This document shows, piece after piece, positions 8,622-16,561 of a stretch of 64,000 bases of DNA. The stretch spans positions 372,001 through 436,000 of the forward strand of contig NZ_BAWW01000066.1 of the NCBI RefSeq assembly GCF_000875975.1. Direction: 5' to 3'. Positions within the stretch are counted from its first letter, which is position 1. Each line of letters opens with the position of its first letter. The DNA is from Parachlamydia acanthamoebae. GTDB taxonomy: Bacteria > Chlamydiota > Chlamydiia > Chlamydiales > Parachlamydiaceae. The position numbers and the translations under genes are program-made. Below the pieces are notes generated by a model, which was not told the DNA's origin, ran no database searches, and saw only the letters and a program-made list of their open reading frames with translations.

Positions 8622-9385
8622 ATACAAATATATTCGTCGAACATCCCAGCCATAACGTCGTGATCATCAAGTTAAACCGTCCTGAGAAAAGAAATGCCTT
8701 GAATATCAGCTTATTGCAGGATTTTCTTTCTACCTTGAAATCAACTGAAAAGGATCCCTCAAAAAGGGTTTTAATTCTTCAAGGAGAGGGTCCCGTTTTT
8801 TGTGCAGGCATGGATCTTGCCGAAGCCTGTGATACATCAAAATCAATCGAGTCGAGCGAAATTCTCGCCCAAGTTTTTTCCGCCCTTTATCACACACCCT
8901 TAATTACTATTGCGGCTGTACATGGGGCAGCTATCGCTGGTGGAGCGGGCCTTGTCACAGCATGTGATCTCGCCTTAGCTAGTGAAAATACCTTTTTTGG
9001 CTATCCTGAAACTCGACGAGGTTTAGTTGCCGCGCAAGTGATGGTTTTCTTAATGCGACAACTTAAACAAAAAGATTTGAAAGAACTCTTGCTGACAGGT
9101 GAACTAATTGATGCAAAAAAAGCGCAAGTGATTGGTTTAATTAATCAAGTTGTTCCTCAGGAAAAACTTCTTTTTGAAGCCTTAAAAATGGCAAATTCGG
9201 TTATCAATGGTGCTCCCGAGGCAACTCAAGAGACAAAACAACTCATTCAAAAACTCTATCCTTCAAAATTTGAAGAAGACCTCCTTTTAGCCCTCAGTAA
9301 TCACCAACAAAGACGCCGCTCAAAAGAGGCACAAGAAGGGATGCAGGCCTTTCTAGAAAAAAGAAATCCGCAATGGGAAATATAA
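8618..9385 (+). CDS. Enoyl-CoA hydratase/isomerase family protein, probably methylglutaconyl-CoA hydratase type
   Basis: Crotonase-fold protein of 255 residues: LNRPEKRNALN near residue 20, FCAGMDLAEA (oxyanion-hole Ala-Gly), HGAAIAGGAGLVTACDLALA (second oxyanion Gly) and GYPETRRGLVAA with the catalytic Glu in PET. The first Glu of liver enoyl-CoA hydratase (GGGCE) is Gly here (GGAGL), as in hydratases of leucine/terpene clusters (LiuC/AtuE type). It would hydrate 3-methylglutaconyl-CoA made by the carboxylase at the start of the window. Start chosen at 8618 because ATGA overlaps the previous stop; an ATG at 8606 in the same frame is possible. Ends 13 bp inside the next gene. Confidence 0.88.
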   Translation: MNTNIFVEHPSHNVVIIKLNRPEKRNALNISLLQDFLSTLKSTEKDPSKRVLILQGEGPVFCAGMDLAEACDTSKSIESSEILAQVFSALYHTPLITIAAVHGAAIAGGAGLVTACDLALASENTFFGYPETRRGLVAAQVMVFLMRQLKQKDLKELLLTGELIDAKKAQVIGLINQVVPQEKLLFEALKMANSVINGAPEATQETKQLIQKLYPSKFEEDLLLALSNHQQRRRSKEAQEGMQAFLEKRNPQWEI

Positions 9386-10248
9386 AGGTGCAGCTACGTA
9401 TTTTAGAAGGGAATCGACTGAGTTTGGATGGAGGAGCCATGTTTGGCAATGCTCCAAAAGAATTGTGGAAACGGTGGATTGCTGCTGACGAATTGAATCG
9501 AATTCCTTTAGCAAGCCGCACGCTCCTCATTCAAGTTCAGGATCAAAATATTCTACTAGAAGCAGGAAGTGGGGCTTTTTTTGACCCGAAATTGCGTGAA
9601 CGATATGGAATTAACAACGAGAATGTGCTGATTGAGAATTTGCAAAAGATAGGGCTTTCTCATCAACATATCGATGCAGTCGTGCTATCTCATTTGCATT
9701 TTGATCATGCAGGAGGCCTTTTATCTGCTTACAAAGCAAATTCTCCTCTCCAACTCCTTTTCCCGAATGCCCAATACTTTGTGGGAAAAGAGCATTGGGA
9801 ATATGCTCAAAAGCCTCACATACGAGAAACAGCTTCGTTTATTCCTCAGCTCCATACTTTACTGCAAGAATCGGGTAGGCTTGTTTTGATTGAGGGAACA
9901 TCCCACCCATCTTTGAATTTTGGTATTTCTTTTGTTTATTCCCATGGGCATACCCGAGGACTCATGCTAGCCAAATTGCGTGTTAATCATCACACAATTC
10001 TATTTGCCAGCGATTTAATCCCAGGCATTCCTTGGTTACATTTACCGATTACTATGGGGTATGATCGTTTTTCCGAGCTCATGGTGGACGAAAAAAGGCA
10101 AATTTTGTCCCAACTTGAAAAAGAAAATGGAGTGCTTATTTTTTGCCATGATCCATCCATGAGCTGTGGTAAACTTGGACGTAATCACTCAGAACGATAT
10201 TCTGTCACTGCGATTCTAGAAAAAGATGGAATCCTTCAATTGAATTAA
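9373..10248 (+). CDS. MBL-fold metallo-hydrolase
   Basis: Product of 291 residues with the metallo-beta-lactamase fold: HLHFDHAGG places ligands at His107, His109, Asp111 and His112; YSHGHTRG and FASDLI supply the later His and Asp, and FCHDPS is the final motif. The family includes thioesterases, lactonases and glyoxalases, so the substrate cannot be fixed from sequence. Its place as the last gene of the acyl-CoA operon (13-bp overlap with the hydratase) suggests hydrolysis of a CoA thioester or lactone from branched-chain acyl degradation. Its stop overlaps the convergent thioesterase stop by four bases. Confidence 0.85.
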   Translation: MGNIKVQLRILEGNRLSLDGGAMFGNAPKELWKRWIAADELNRIPLASRTLLIQVQDQNILLEAGSGAFFDPKLRERYGINNENVLIENLQKIGLSHQHIDAVVLSHLHFDHAGGLLSAYKANSPLQLLFPNAQYFVGKEHWEYAQKPHIRETASFIPQLHTLLQESGRLVLIEGTSHPSLNFGISFVYSHGHTRGLMLAKLRVNHHTILFASDLIPGIPWLHLPITMGYDRFSELMVDEKRQILSQLEKENGVLIFCHDPSMSCGKLGRNHSERYSVTAILEKDGILQLN

Positions 10249-10700
10249 GCGACTAAATGCTTTTCTAAAATTTCTCTAAATTTTTTGGGGATTTCGATTT
10301 TTTGGCGCGTTGTGGCATCCAATGTCACATGAACCGTTTTGGCTGTCCCAACCAATTGTTGGTTTTCTTTATAAATGCGGTAATTCACAGTAAAAGCACT
10401 TGTTCCCACCCTTTCAATGGTCAAATGTACTTCCAACTTATTCCCTACTTGTAATGATACCAAATAATCGGCTTCCGCATGTACAATCACAAACACAAAC
10501 TTTTCGTGATGGAAAACCTGGTTAAATCCCAATCCTTCAGATTCCACCCAATCTTCTAGAGCATCATGGGCAAAACGAAACTGACGCGGGAAATACAAAA
10601 TTCCTGCCATATCTGTATCATGCATACGAACTTTATTATGACTGATGTACATGAGCATTCTCGATAAGTAAGAGGTTAAAAGAGTCCTTTGATGTAGCAT
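10245..10700 (-). CDS. Acyl-CoA thioesterase, 4-hydroxybenzoyl-CoA thioesterase (hotdog) family
   Basis: Hotdog-fold thioesterase of 151 residues. The motif VRMHDTDMAGILYFPRQFRFAHDALE contains the family Asp (DTDxAGxxYF) used in catalysis by the 4HBT/YbgC group; HAEADYLVSLQVGNKLEV and FTVNYRIYKE follow at the normal spacing. It hydrolyses acyl-CoA or aryl-CoA; the exact acyl chain is unknown. The homology starts near residue 17, so the in-frame ATG at 10658 is an alternative start; the ATG at 10700 has a closely spaced AGGA. Convergent with, and sharing four bases with, the MBL hydrolase gene. Confidence 0.85.
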   Translation of the reverse strand: MLHQRTLLTSYLSRMLMYISHNKVRMHDTDMAGILYFPRQFRFAHDALEDWVESEGLGFNQVFHHEKFVFVIVHAEADYLVSLQVGNKLEVHLTIERVGTSAFTVNYRIYKENQQLVGTAKTVHVTLDATTRQKIEIPKKFREILEKHLVA

Positions 10701-10785
10701 ATCCTGCAGAAAACTTTCAAGATTTTTAAAAAGAGGAATTGCAATTGCAGGATTTTTATGGCAGAACAGAAAGAAAGGTTTTGCC

Positions 10786-12114
10786 GTGAAACATCCATTG
10801 TCTCTTTACATGATTGTCACTCTTTCCGCCTTGGGAGGTTTGCTTTTTGGCTATGATACAGGCGTGATTTCTGGTGCCATTCTTTTTATTCGACATGATT
10901 TCAACCTGTCTTCATCACAAGTTGAAATTGTCATCAGTTCAGTCTTATTAGGCGCCATCGTGGGTAGTGCTTGCGCGGGTTTCCTTTCTGATCAATTAGG
11001 AAGATGGCGCTTGCTGTTCTTTACTGCTTGTTTGTTTACGATTGCCTCCGTTGCTTCAGCATTTGCGCCCCAGTTTAGTTGGTTAGCTATCAGTCGCATT
11101 TTTATTGGGATAGCCCTGGGGATTTCTTCTGCGATTGTTCCCCTATACATTTCTGAAATCTCCCCCGCTCCCATTCGGGGACGTCTCGTTTCTCTTAATC
11201 AATTAGCCATCACCATTGGCATTTTAGTTTCCTATTGTGTCGATTATGCTTTTGCGTATAGCGAAAACTGGCGTTGGATGATCGGGCTTGGAGCGTTTCC
11301 CTCTTTCATTTTTGGAATCGGCATGCTCTTTCTCCCAGAAAGCCCCCGTTGGCTGATCAAAAAAGGGCTAGAAACAGAAGCCAAACGGATTCTGCATATT
11401 CTTCACGGGAAGAAAGAAGCGGAACGGGAGATTCAAGAGATTCGTCAAGTATCTGCCGGCTCGAACACAAACGCTTTTGTTTTCACACCATGGGTAAAGC
11501 GCATGCTGGTCGTTGGAATTGGCCTGGCGATCTTTCAACAAGCGACTGGAATCAATACAATTATTTACTATGCTCCGATCATTTTTGAATTAGCTGGGTT
11601 TAAATCTGCTGTGGGGGCCGTTTTTGCAACGAGTATTATCGGTGCCGTTAATCTCATTGCCACCCTCTTTGCACTTAAGCTGTTAGACACTTTAGGAAGA
11701 AGAATTTTGCTCTTAATAGGGCTGGCAGGGATGATTTTCAGTTTGTTTGCTCTCGGTTTGGCCTCTTCAATCCCTCATGTTTCCGAAATGCTCGGAGAAA
11801 TCACCCTCGCCTGCTTAATTGTGTATGTTTGCTCTTTTGCGATTAGCTTGGGCCCCATCTTTTGGTTGCTGATATCTGAAATTTATCCTCTCGAAATTCG
11901 CGGTAAAGCGATGAGTATTGCGACTATCACGAATTGGTTAACCAATTTCATCGTAGCGTTCACTTTTCTTACGCTAATCCACTCTTTGGGGCAAGCGGGG
12001 ACTTTTTGGCTGTATGGCCTAATCTCCATCGTAGCATGGTTTTTTTGTTACTTTCTTGTTCCTGAAACCAAAAATAAAACATTGGAAGAAATCGAAATGC
12101 AGAAAATCGTCTAG
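10786..12114 (+). CDS. Sugar-porter family MFS transporter (sugar:H+ symporter type)
   Basis: Inner-membrane permease of 442 residues with twelve predicted membrane segments. Sugar-porter marks seen: GGLLFGYDTGVISGA in TM1, DQLGRW after TM2 (the D-x-x-GR loop), ISRIFIGIALG, PLYISEISPAPIRGRL, PESPRWL before the central loop, FQQATGINTIIYYAP in TM7, LDTLGRR, and PETKNKTLEEIE at the C terminus. Resembles XylE/AraE/GalP/YwtG-like proteins; the substrate is not predictable. Starts with GTG at 10786 preceded by AAGAAAGG at good spacing. Host-derived sugar or polyol uptake is a reasonable role in an intracellular bacterium. Confidence 0.92.
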   Translation: MKHPLSLYMIVTLSALGGLLFGYDTGVISGAILFIRHDFNLSSSQVEIVISSVLLGAIVGSACAGFLSDQLGRWRLLFFTACLFTIASVASAFAPQFSWLAISRIFIGIALGISSAIVPLYISEISPAPIRGRLVSLNQLAITIGILVSYCVDYAFAYSENWRWMIGLGAFPSFIFGIGMLFLPESPRWLIKKGLETEAKRILHILHGKKEAEREIQEIRQVSAGSNTNAFVFTPWVKRMLVVGIGLAIFQQATGINTIIYYAPIIFELAGFKSAVGAVFATSIIGAVNLIATLFALKLLDTLGRRILLLIGLAGMIFSLFALGLASSIPHVSEMLGEITLACLIVYVCSFAISLGPIFWLLISEIYPLEIRGKAMSIATITNWLTNFIVAFTFLTLIHSLGQAGTFWLYGLISIVAWFFCYFLVPETKNKTLEEIEMQKIV

Positions 12115-12201
12115 TAATAAGCGGTTCACACTCTTGTGCGAATAATGCAAATCGGGTATTTTTTGAGGATCTTTACTGAATAAAAGGACGTTTAAAACGC
12201 C

Positions 12202-13284
12202 ATGCAAATCTCCACGATTTCCTATTTAAATGAAAAAGGGATTCTCTCCAAAGAATGCAAGCATCAGATTGCGGATGATGTATTAATTCGCGGCTACGAA
12301 ACAATGGTACTAACCCGCAGTGTGGATGATCGGATGATTACCCTCCAAAGGCAAGGTAGCATTTCATTTGCCTTAAGTTCGCTTGGAGAAGAAGCCTGTG
12401 CCGTTGCAAGCGCGGCCGCTCTCGATCTTGCGGATTGGATGTATCCGCAATATAGAGAACTCGGAGTGATGTTTTGGCGTGGTTTCACCATTCAGCAATA
12501 CCTCCACCATATGTTCGGGAATAAGGAAGACTTGATTATGGGCAGACAAATGCCCAACCACTTTGGTTCTAAGGCTTTAAATGTTGTGCCTGTCTCCTCT
12601 CCCATCGGAACGAAAATCCCTCATGCTGCTGGCTGCGCTTATGCGATGAAAATACAGAAAGAGGAAGCTGTGGCAGTTGCCTATTTTGGCGACGGAGCTA
12701 CTTCTGAAGGAGATTTCCACGTGGGCCTTAATTTCGCAGCAGTCCGTAAAGCTCCGGCCATTTTCTTTTGTCGCAATAATGGTTACGCTATTTCAACTCC
12801 TTGTACCAGTCAATTTGCCTCTGATGGAATTTATCCCAAAGGGATTGGTTATGGAATTCAAGCTTTTCGAGTCGATGGCAATGACTTTTTTGCTGTCCAC
12901 GAAACGGTAGCAAAAGCTAAACAGCTCTGCCTCGAAGGGCATGGTCCTATTTTAATTGAAGCGATGACCTACCGGATGGGAGCTCACTCAACTTCGGATG
13001 ATCCAAGTCGCTACCGTTCTGAGGAAGAGGTTAAGTCATGGGAAAATAAATGCCCTGTTCGCAGATTGCGTTTGTACTTGGAATCTAAAAAACTTTGGAA
13101 TGCTGAAAAAGAAGAAGCTTTGCTTGCAAAAATTAAAAAAGAAATCGATGAAGCGATCCAAGTGGCTAAAAAAACGGAACACCCGCCCCTACACTCGATG
13201 ATCGAAGATGTCTATTTTGAAATTCCACAACGCCTAAAAGAGGAATTTCAAGCTGTGAATCAATTATTTGGGGAAAAAGGATAG
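12202..13284 (+). CDS. bkdAA: Branched-chain 2-oxoacid dehydrogenase E1 component, alpha subunit
   Basis: Thiamine-diphosphate enzyme subunit of 360 residues that decarboxylates branched-chain 2-oxoacids and transfers the acyl group to E2-bound lipoate. Seen: YPQYRELGVMFWRGFT and MGRQMPNHFGS, typical of BCKDH rather than pyruvate E1; the ThDP/Mg motif GDGATSEGDFHVGLNFAA ending in RNNGYAIS; and YRMGAHSTSDDPSRYR, the conserved loop near the active site. First gene of an E1a-E1b-E2 operon (4 bp to the next gene). No E3 gene lies here, so lipoamide dehydrogenase is presumably shared from elsewhere. Feeds the leucine degradation genes upstream in the window. Confidence 0.9.
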   Translation: MQISTISYLNEKGILSKECKHQIADDVLIRGYETMVLTRSVDDRMITLQRQGSISFALSSLGEEACAVASAAALDLADWMYPQYRELGVMFWRGFTIQQYLHHMFGNKEDLIMGRQMPNHFGSKALNVVPVSSPIGTKIPHAAGCAYAMKIQKEEAVAVAYFGDGATSEGDFHVGLNFAAVRKAPAIFFCRNNGYAISTPCTSQFASDGIYPKGIGYGIQAFRVDGNDFFAVHETVAKAKQLCLEGHGPILIEAMTYRMGAHSTSDDPSRYRSEEEVKSWENKCPVRRLRLYLESKKLWNAEKEEALLAKIKKEIDEAIQVAKKTEHPPLHSMIEDVYFEIPQRLKEEFQAVNQLFGEKG

Positions 13285-13288
13285 ATCC

Positions 13289-14266
13289 ATGCCAGAAATG
13301 AACATTATCCAAGCTTTAAATCATACGCTGCATCAGCAATTCGCTAAAGATGGCCGATTGGTCGCTTTCGGTGAGGATGCCGGTTCTTTTGGAGGCGTTT
13401 TTCGTGTCACAGCTGGTTTACATGATGCCTTTGGAGATGACCGCTGCTTTGATACACCTTTGGCAGAACAAGGGATTATTGGATTTGGTATCGGAATGGC
13501 ACAAAGAGGATTAAAACCGATTTGTGAAATTCAATTTGCCGATTATATTTTTCCTGCTTATGACCAAATTGTGAACGAACTCGCCAAAATGCGCTACCGC
13601 ACTGCTGGACAATATACCTCCTCGTTAGTAATACGCACACCCTACGGTGGAGGCATTCATGGCGGACATTACCATTCACAATCTCCCGAAGCACAATTTT
13701 TATCTGTACCAGGACTTGTTGTCATTGTAGTCACTTCTCCGTATGATGCCAAAGGCCTTCTCACTGCCGCTATTCAATCAAATGATCCTGTGATTTTCTT
13801 TGAGCCCAAACGGTTATACCGGGCTCTTAAAGAAGACGTCCCTGAAGAGGAATATGTCATTCCCATTGGGAAAGCAGCTGTTGCACGTATCGGAAAAGAA
13901 GTCACACTCATTGGCTGGGGAGCACAACATCATCAAAACATGGAAGCTGCCGAAAAACTCGCTCAAGAACATCATGTAGATGTTGAAGTGATCAATTTAC
14001 GCACACTGAATCCTCTCGATATTCCTTGCATTGTCAACTCTGTACAAAAGACAGGTCGCTGTGTGGTAGCTCATGAAGCCCCTTTAACAGCTGGCTTCGG
14101 TGCTGAAATTGCAGCCACCATTATGGAACAATGTTTTTTAAGTCTCGAAGCCCCCGTTAAAAGATGCTGTGGCTTGGACACACCTTTTCCTCATACGCTT
14201 GAACACGAATATCTGCCAGATGCCAATCGCGTGATTCAAGCTGTTCTCGAAACCATGCATTATTAA
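13289..14266 (+). CDS. bkdAB: Branched-chain 2-oxoacid dehydrogenase E1 component, beta subunit
   Basis: Second half of the E1 heterotetramer, 325 residues from the chosen start. Transketolase-like pyrimidine-binding domain: FGEDAGSFGGVFRVT, FDTPLAEQGIIGFGIGMA and QFADYIFPAYDQIVNE; C-terminal domain: GWGAQHHQNMEAAE, VINLRTLNPLD, HEAPLTAGFGAEIAA and PFPHTLEHEYLP. FFEPKRLYRA is also typical of BCKDH/PDH beta chains. Start at ATG 13289, eight bases after AAGGA; an upstream in-frame TTG at 13268 would overlap the alpha gene and adds seven unconserved residues. Thirteen bp from the E2 gene. Confidence 0.92.
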   Translation: MPEMNIIQALNHTLHQQFAKDGRLVAFGEDAGSFGGVFRVTAGLHDAFGDDRCFDTPLAEQGIIGFGIGMAQRGLKPICEIQFADYIFPAYDQIVNELAKMRYRTAGQYTSSLVIRTPYGGGIHGGHYHSQSPEAQFLSVPGLVVIVVTSPYDAKGLLTAAIQSNDPVIFFEPKRLYRALKEDVPEEEYVIPIGKAAVARIGKEVTLIGWGAQHHQNMEAAEKLAQEHHVDVEVINLRTLNPLDIPCIVNSVQKTGRCVVAHEAPLTAGFGAEIAATIMEQCFLSLEAPVKRCCGLDTPFPHTLEHEYLPDANRVIQAVLETMHY

Positions 14267-14278
14267 TCAGAGGTTGCA

Positions 14279-15487
14279 ATGGAAAAAATCTTTACTGTGA
14301 CACTTCCTGATATTGGTGAAGGCGTTGTCGAGGGAGAAGTGATCGAATGGATCAAGTCACTGGATACAAGACTTGAGCAAGATGAACCTGTGGTGATTGT
14401 CATGACAGATAAAGCCACCGTCGAACTTCCTGCCCCTCATCCCGGAAAACTTGTCAGAATATACTATCAACCGGGTGAAATCGCCATTAAAGGCAAACCT
14501 CTTTACGATATTGAATTGGAGGAGGCTATTCATCCGACGCCTCAGCAAAAAAAGGCTGAGCAAATAGCGAGTACACAGCCCCTTCCCAAAAAGGTCAAAA
14601 CGAAAGCTCCAAGTTGTACACAGGAAAAAAGTCTGGCAGCTCCAGCTACCCGTAAAATGGCCCGCGATCTGGGATTAGATTTGTCCACGATTTCTGCAAC
14701 TGGTGCCCACGGTGAAATTACTATAGATGACATCAAAAAATATGTCTCTCAATCCCCTGAAGAAAGCTGCCCACCTCCCCTCTCTTTACCTGACGACCAA
14801 ATAGAGCCTTTGATCGGCATTCGGCAGTTAATGGCGCAAAAGATGTCTCTTTCTAAACGTTTTATTCCCCATTTTTCCTACTTTGAGCAAGTAGAAGCTA
14901 CACGTTTAGTAAAACTGCGCCAGAAAATAAAAGAAGAAGCCGCCAAAGAAAATATCAATGCCACCTACATGCCTTTTTTAATCCGAGCCCTTTCGTTAAC
15001 GCTTAAACAATATCCACTTTTTAACAGTTCTGTAGATGCCAAAAATCAGTCCATTCGCATCCACCAACCTCACAACATTGGGATTGCAATGGCCACAAAA
15101 CTGGGATTGATCGTGGCAGTCCTTAAACATGTGGAAAAGATGTCTTTAGCAGACATTATTCGGGAATATGAGCAGCTCAAAAACCGGGCGACTCAGAATC
15201 GTTTAGCTCCAAGCGATATGAAAGAATCGACGATCACCATTAGCAATTTTGGTGTCTTAGGTGGAGGAGGATTGTGGGCTACTCCCATCATTAACTATCC
15301 GGAAGTTGCGATTCTTGCTGTCTCTAAAATCCAGAAACAGCCAATCGCTAAAAATGGGATTTTAGAGTTGCGCGATACGTTGAATTTGTCTTGGAGCTTT
15401 GATCACAGGATTATTGATGGAGACATGGCAGCAACTTTTTCGTATCATTATGCCACTTTGATTCAAAATCCAGCTCCACTTTTATAA
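14279..15487 (+). CDS. bkdB: Dihydrolipoamide acyltransferase (E2) of the branched-chain 2-oxoacid dehydrogenase complex
   Basis: Core acyltransferase of 402 residues. Domains in order: one lipoyl domain (about 4-80) with the lipoylated Lys45 in MTDKATVELP; a linker rich in Pro, Lys and Ala; an E1/E3-binding domain at about 118-155 (APATRKMARDLGLDL, GEITIDDI); and the catalytic domain from about 175, ending with SFDHRIIDGD, in which His376 and Asp380 are catalytic. Single lipoyl domain and length fit BCKDH E2. Its last codons (15465-15487) recur as an almost exact 23-bp copy at 16476. Confidence 0.92.
   Translation: MEKIFTVTLPDIGEGVVEGEVIEWIKSLDTRLEQDEPVVIVMTDKATVELPAPHPGKLVRIYYQPGEIAIKGKPLYDIELEEAIHPTPQQKKAEQIASTQPLPKKVKTKAPSCTQEKSLAAPATRKMARDLGLDLSTISATGAHGEITIDDIKKYVSQSPEESCPPPLSLPDDQIEPLIGIRQLMAQKMSLSKRFIPHFSYFEQVEATRLVKLRQKIKEEAAKENINATYMPFLIRALSLTLKQYPLFNSSVDAKNQSIRIHQPHNIGIAMATKLGLIVAVLKHVEKMSLADIIREYEQLKNRATQNRLAPSDMKESTITISNFGVLGGGGLWATPIINYPEVAILAVSKIQKQPIAKNGILELRDTLNLSWSFDHRIIDGDMAATFSYHYATLIQNPAPLL
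15465..15487 (+). repeat. 23-bp direct repeat, copy 1 (3' end of the E2 gene)
   Basis: This sequence encodes the last residues and stop of E2 and matches 16476-16498 at 22 of 23 positions (one C/T difference). The two copies bracket about 1 kb that holds the interrupted minus-strand gene at 15635-16255. Such an arrangement fits an insertion or a partial duplication at the 3' end of the operon. Confidence 0.75.
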
Positions 15488-15582
15488 GCCATGTTTGCCT
15501 GTAAATTGTTGGTTAAGCCCTAAAAACTCTTGCTGAAGCCTCAATATTTTTTTTGCAATTCTTATTTTAAATATTAATTTTA

Positions 15583-15601
15583 GGGAGGCTTGCCCCCCCC
15601 C
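15583..15601 (+). repeat. Intergenic C9 tract with GGAGGCTTG leader, copy 1
   Basis: A run of nine C (15593-15601) follows GGGAGGCTTG in otherwise AT-rich DNA. A similar unit, GGAGATTTG followed by eight C, is at 50210-50227. No open frame crosses either. The shared leader and tract suggest a small repeat family or relic; function unknown. Confidence 0.5.
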
Positions 15602-15634
15602 TTTCAAAAATTATCAATCCAATATACTTTTAAA

Positions 15635-16255
15635 TTATTTAGCTAACTTATTTAAAACATCCTGATAGAATTCAGCCATTTCATAATGGTGTTTTATCCA
15701 ATATAATCTTTCATCTATTTCTTCCCACTCGTCCAAGCAGTCCAAACCATATTGAAGTAATAAATTTAAAATAGCGGCAATAAGTTTAGATTGAGGAGAT
15801 CCTGGAACAGCCATAGCTACCGCTGTAGTAAAACAATATCTCGCTTTTTTTCTTTCAGATAAATCGGGTAACCATCAGACTTTTTTCTTTGTGAATTCAT
15901 ATAAAAAATCGGCTTTTTCCTTATGATATTTTACTTTGTTTTCGTAAGATTTGATATCCTCTTTAGATAAGGGCTTTAATGCATTGAGAGCAACTATTAA
16001 GTGCTTTATCTCAGTTTCAGAATTAGGAATGCTGAAAATTTCTGATGCATAATTGGCATCATCTGCATTAAACTCATATTCATATTCTCGGAATATATTC
16101 TCAGAAGCCTCTGCTGTTGATGAAAATATGTAATTAGCAAAAAACATTAAAACAAACATCAAAATATAATAATAGTATTTGCGTTTGTCATTGCGTATTA
16201 GATCAACCAAGAATATAGCAAGCACTACGACCGAAGTTAAAAGTAAAGCTTTCAT
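15635..16255 (-). pseudogene. Hypothetical membrane protein gene interrupted by an in-frame TGA
   Basis: The 126-codon frame starting at 16255 stops at TGA (15875-15877), but the same frame continues for 79 further sense codons to TAA at 15635-15637. The downstream part (RYCFTTAVAMAVPGSPQSKL, LDCLDEWEEIDERLYWI) looks like genuine protein with helical, TPR-like character. The N-terminal part has two hydrophobic segments (about residues 2-17 and 27-45) and an acidic region. Together they make a ~205-residue protein. Most likely a nonsense-mutated gene; both halves being made separately, or TGA readthrough, are less likely. No family recognised. It sits between the two 23-bp direct repeats. Confidence 0.65.
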
Positions 16256-16475
16256 TATGAATTCTATTTATCTCTATATACGTGTTTTTGTGTTTTTAAA
16301 GGACATTTTATCTCTTACCCCTTAAGACACATGATTTTTTGAAGTTATAGAATTTCTTTGAATAGAAGTCACCAAATTTGAGGATGAAAATCAAAATTTT
16401 TGAATTTCTTTACCAGATCTCATTCGCTTTCGAGTTTGACGAGCACGAGAACTGGATAAAGCAATAAAACTTATG

Positions 16476-16498
16476 AAAATCCAGCTTCACTTTTATAA
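16476..16498 (+). repeat. 23-bp direct repeat, copy 2
   Basis: Copy of the E2 3' end (15465-15487), 22/23 identical, here noncoding and 63 bp before the first ankyrin gene. Apart from this copy, the gap 16256-16561 is AT-rich and shows no gene; a promoter for the ankyrin gene must lie in it but no clear -35/-10 pair stands out. Confidence 0.75.
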
Positions 16499-16561
16499 TT
16501 AGGTATAAAATTCTCAGTTATCTTATTATCTCGTTCATTTTAAAAACATGGGCAAAATAAG

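Noticed and set aside
12130-12160. TTCACAC-TCTT-GTGCGAA inverted repeat after the MFS gene
   Set aside because: Seven-base arms with a mismatch and no T run; too weak to call as terminator or operator.
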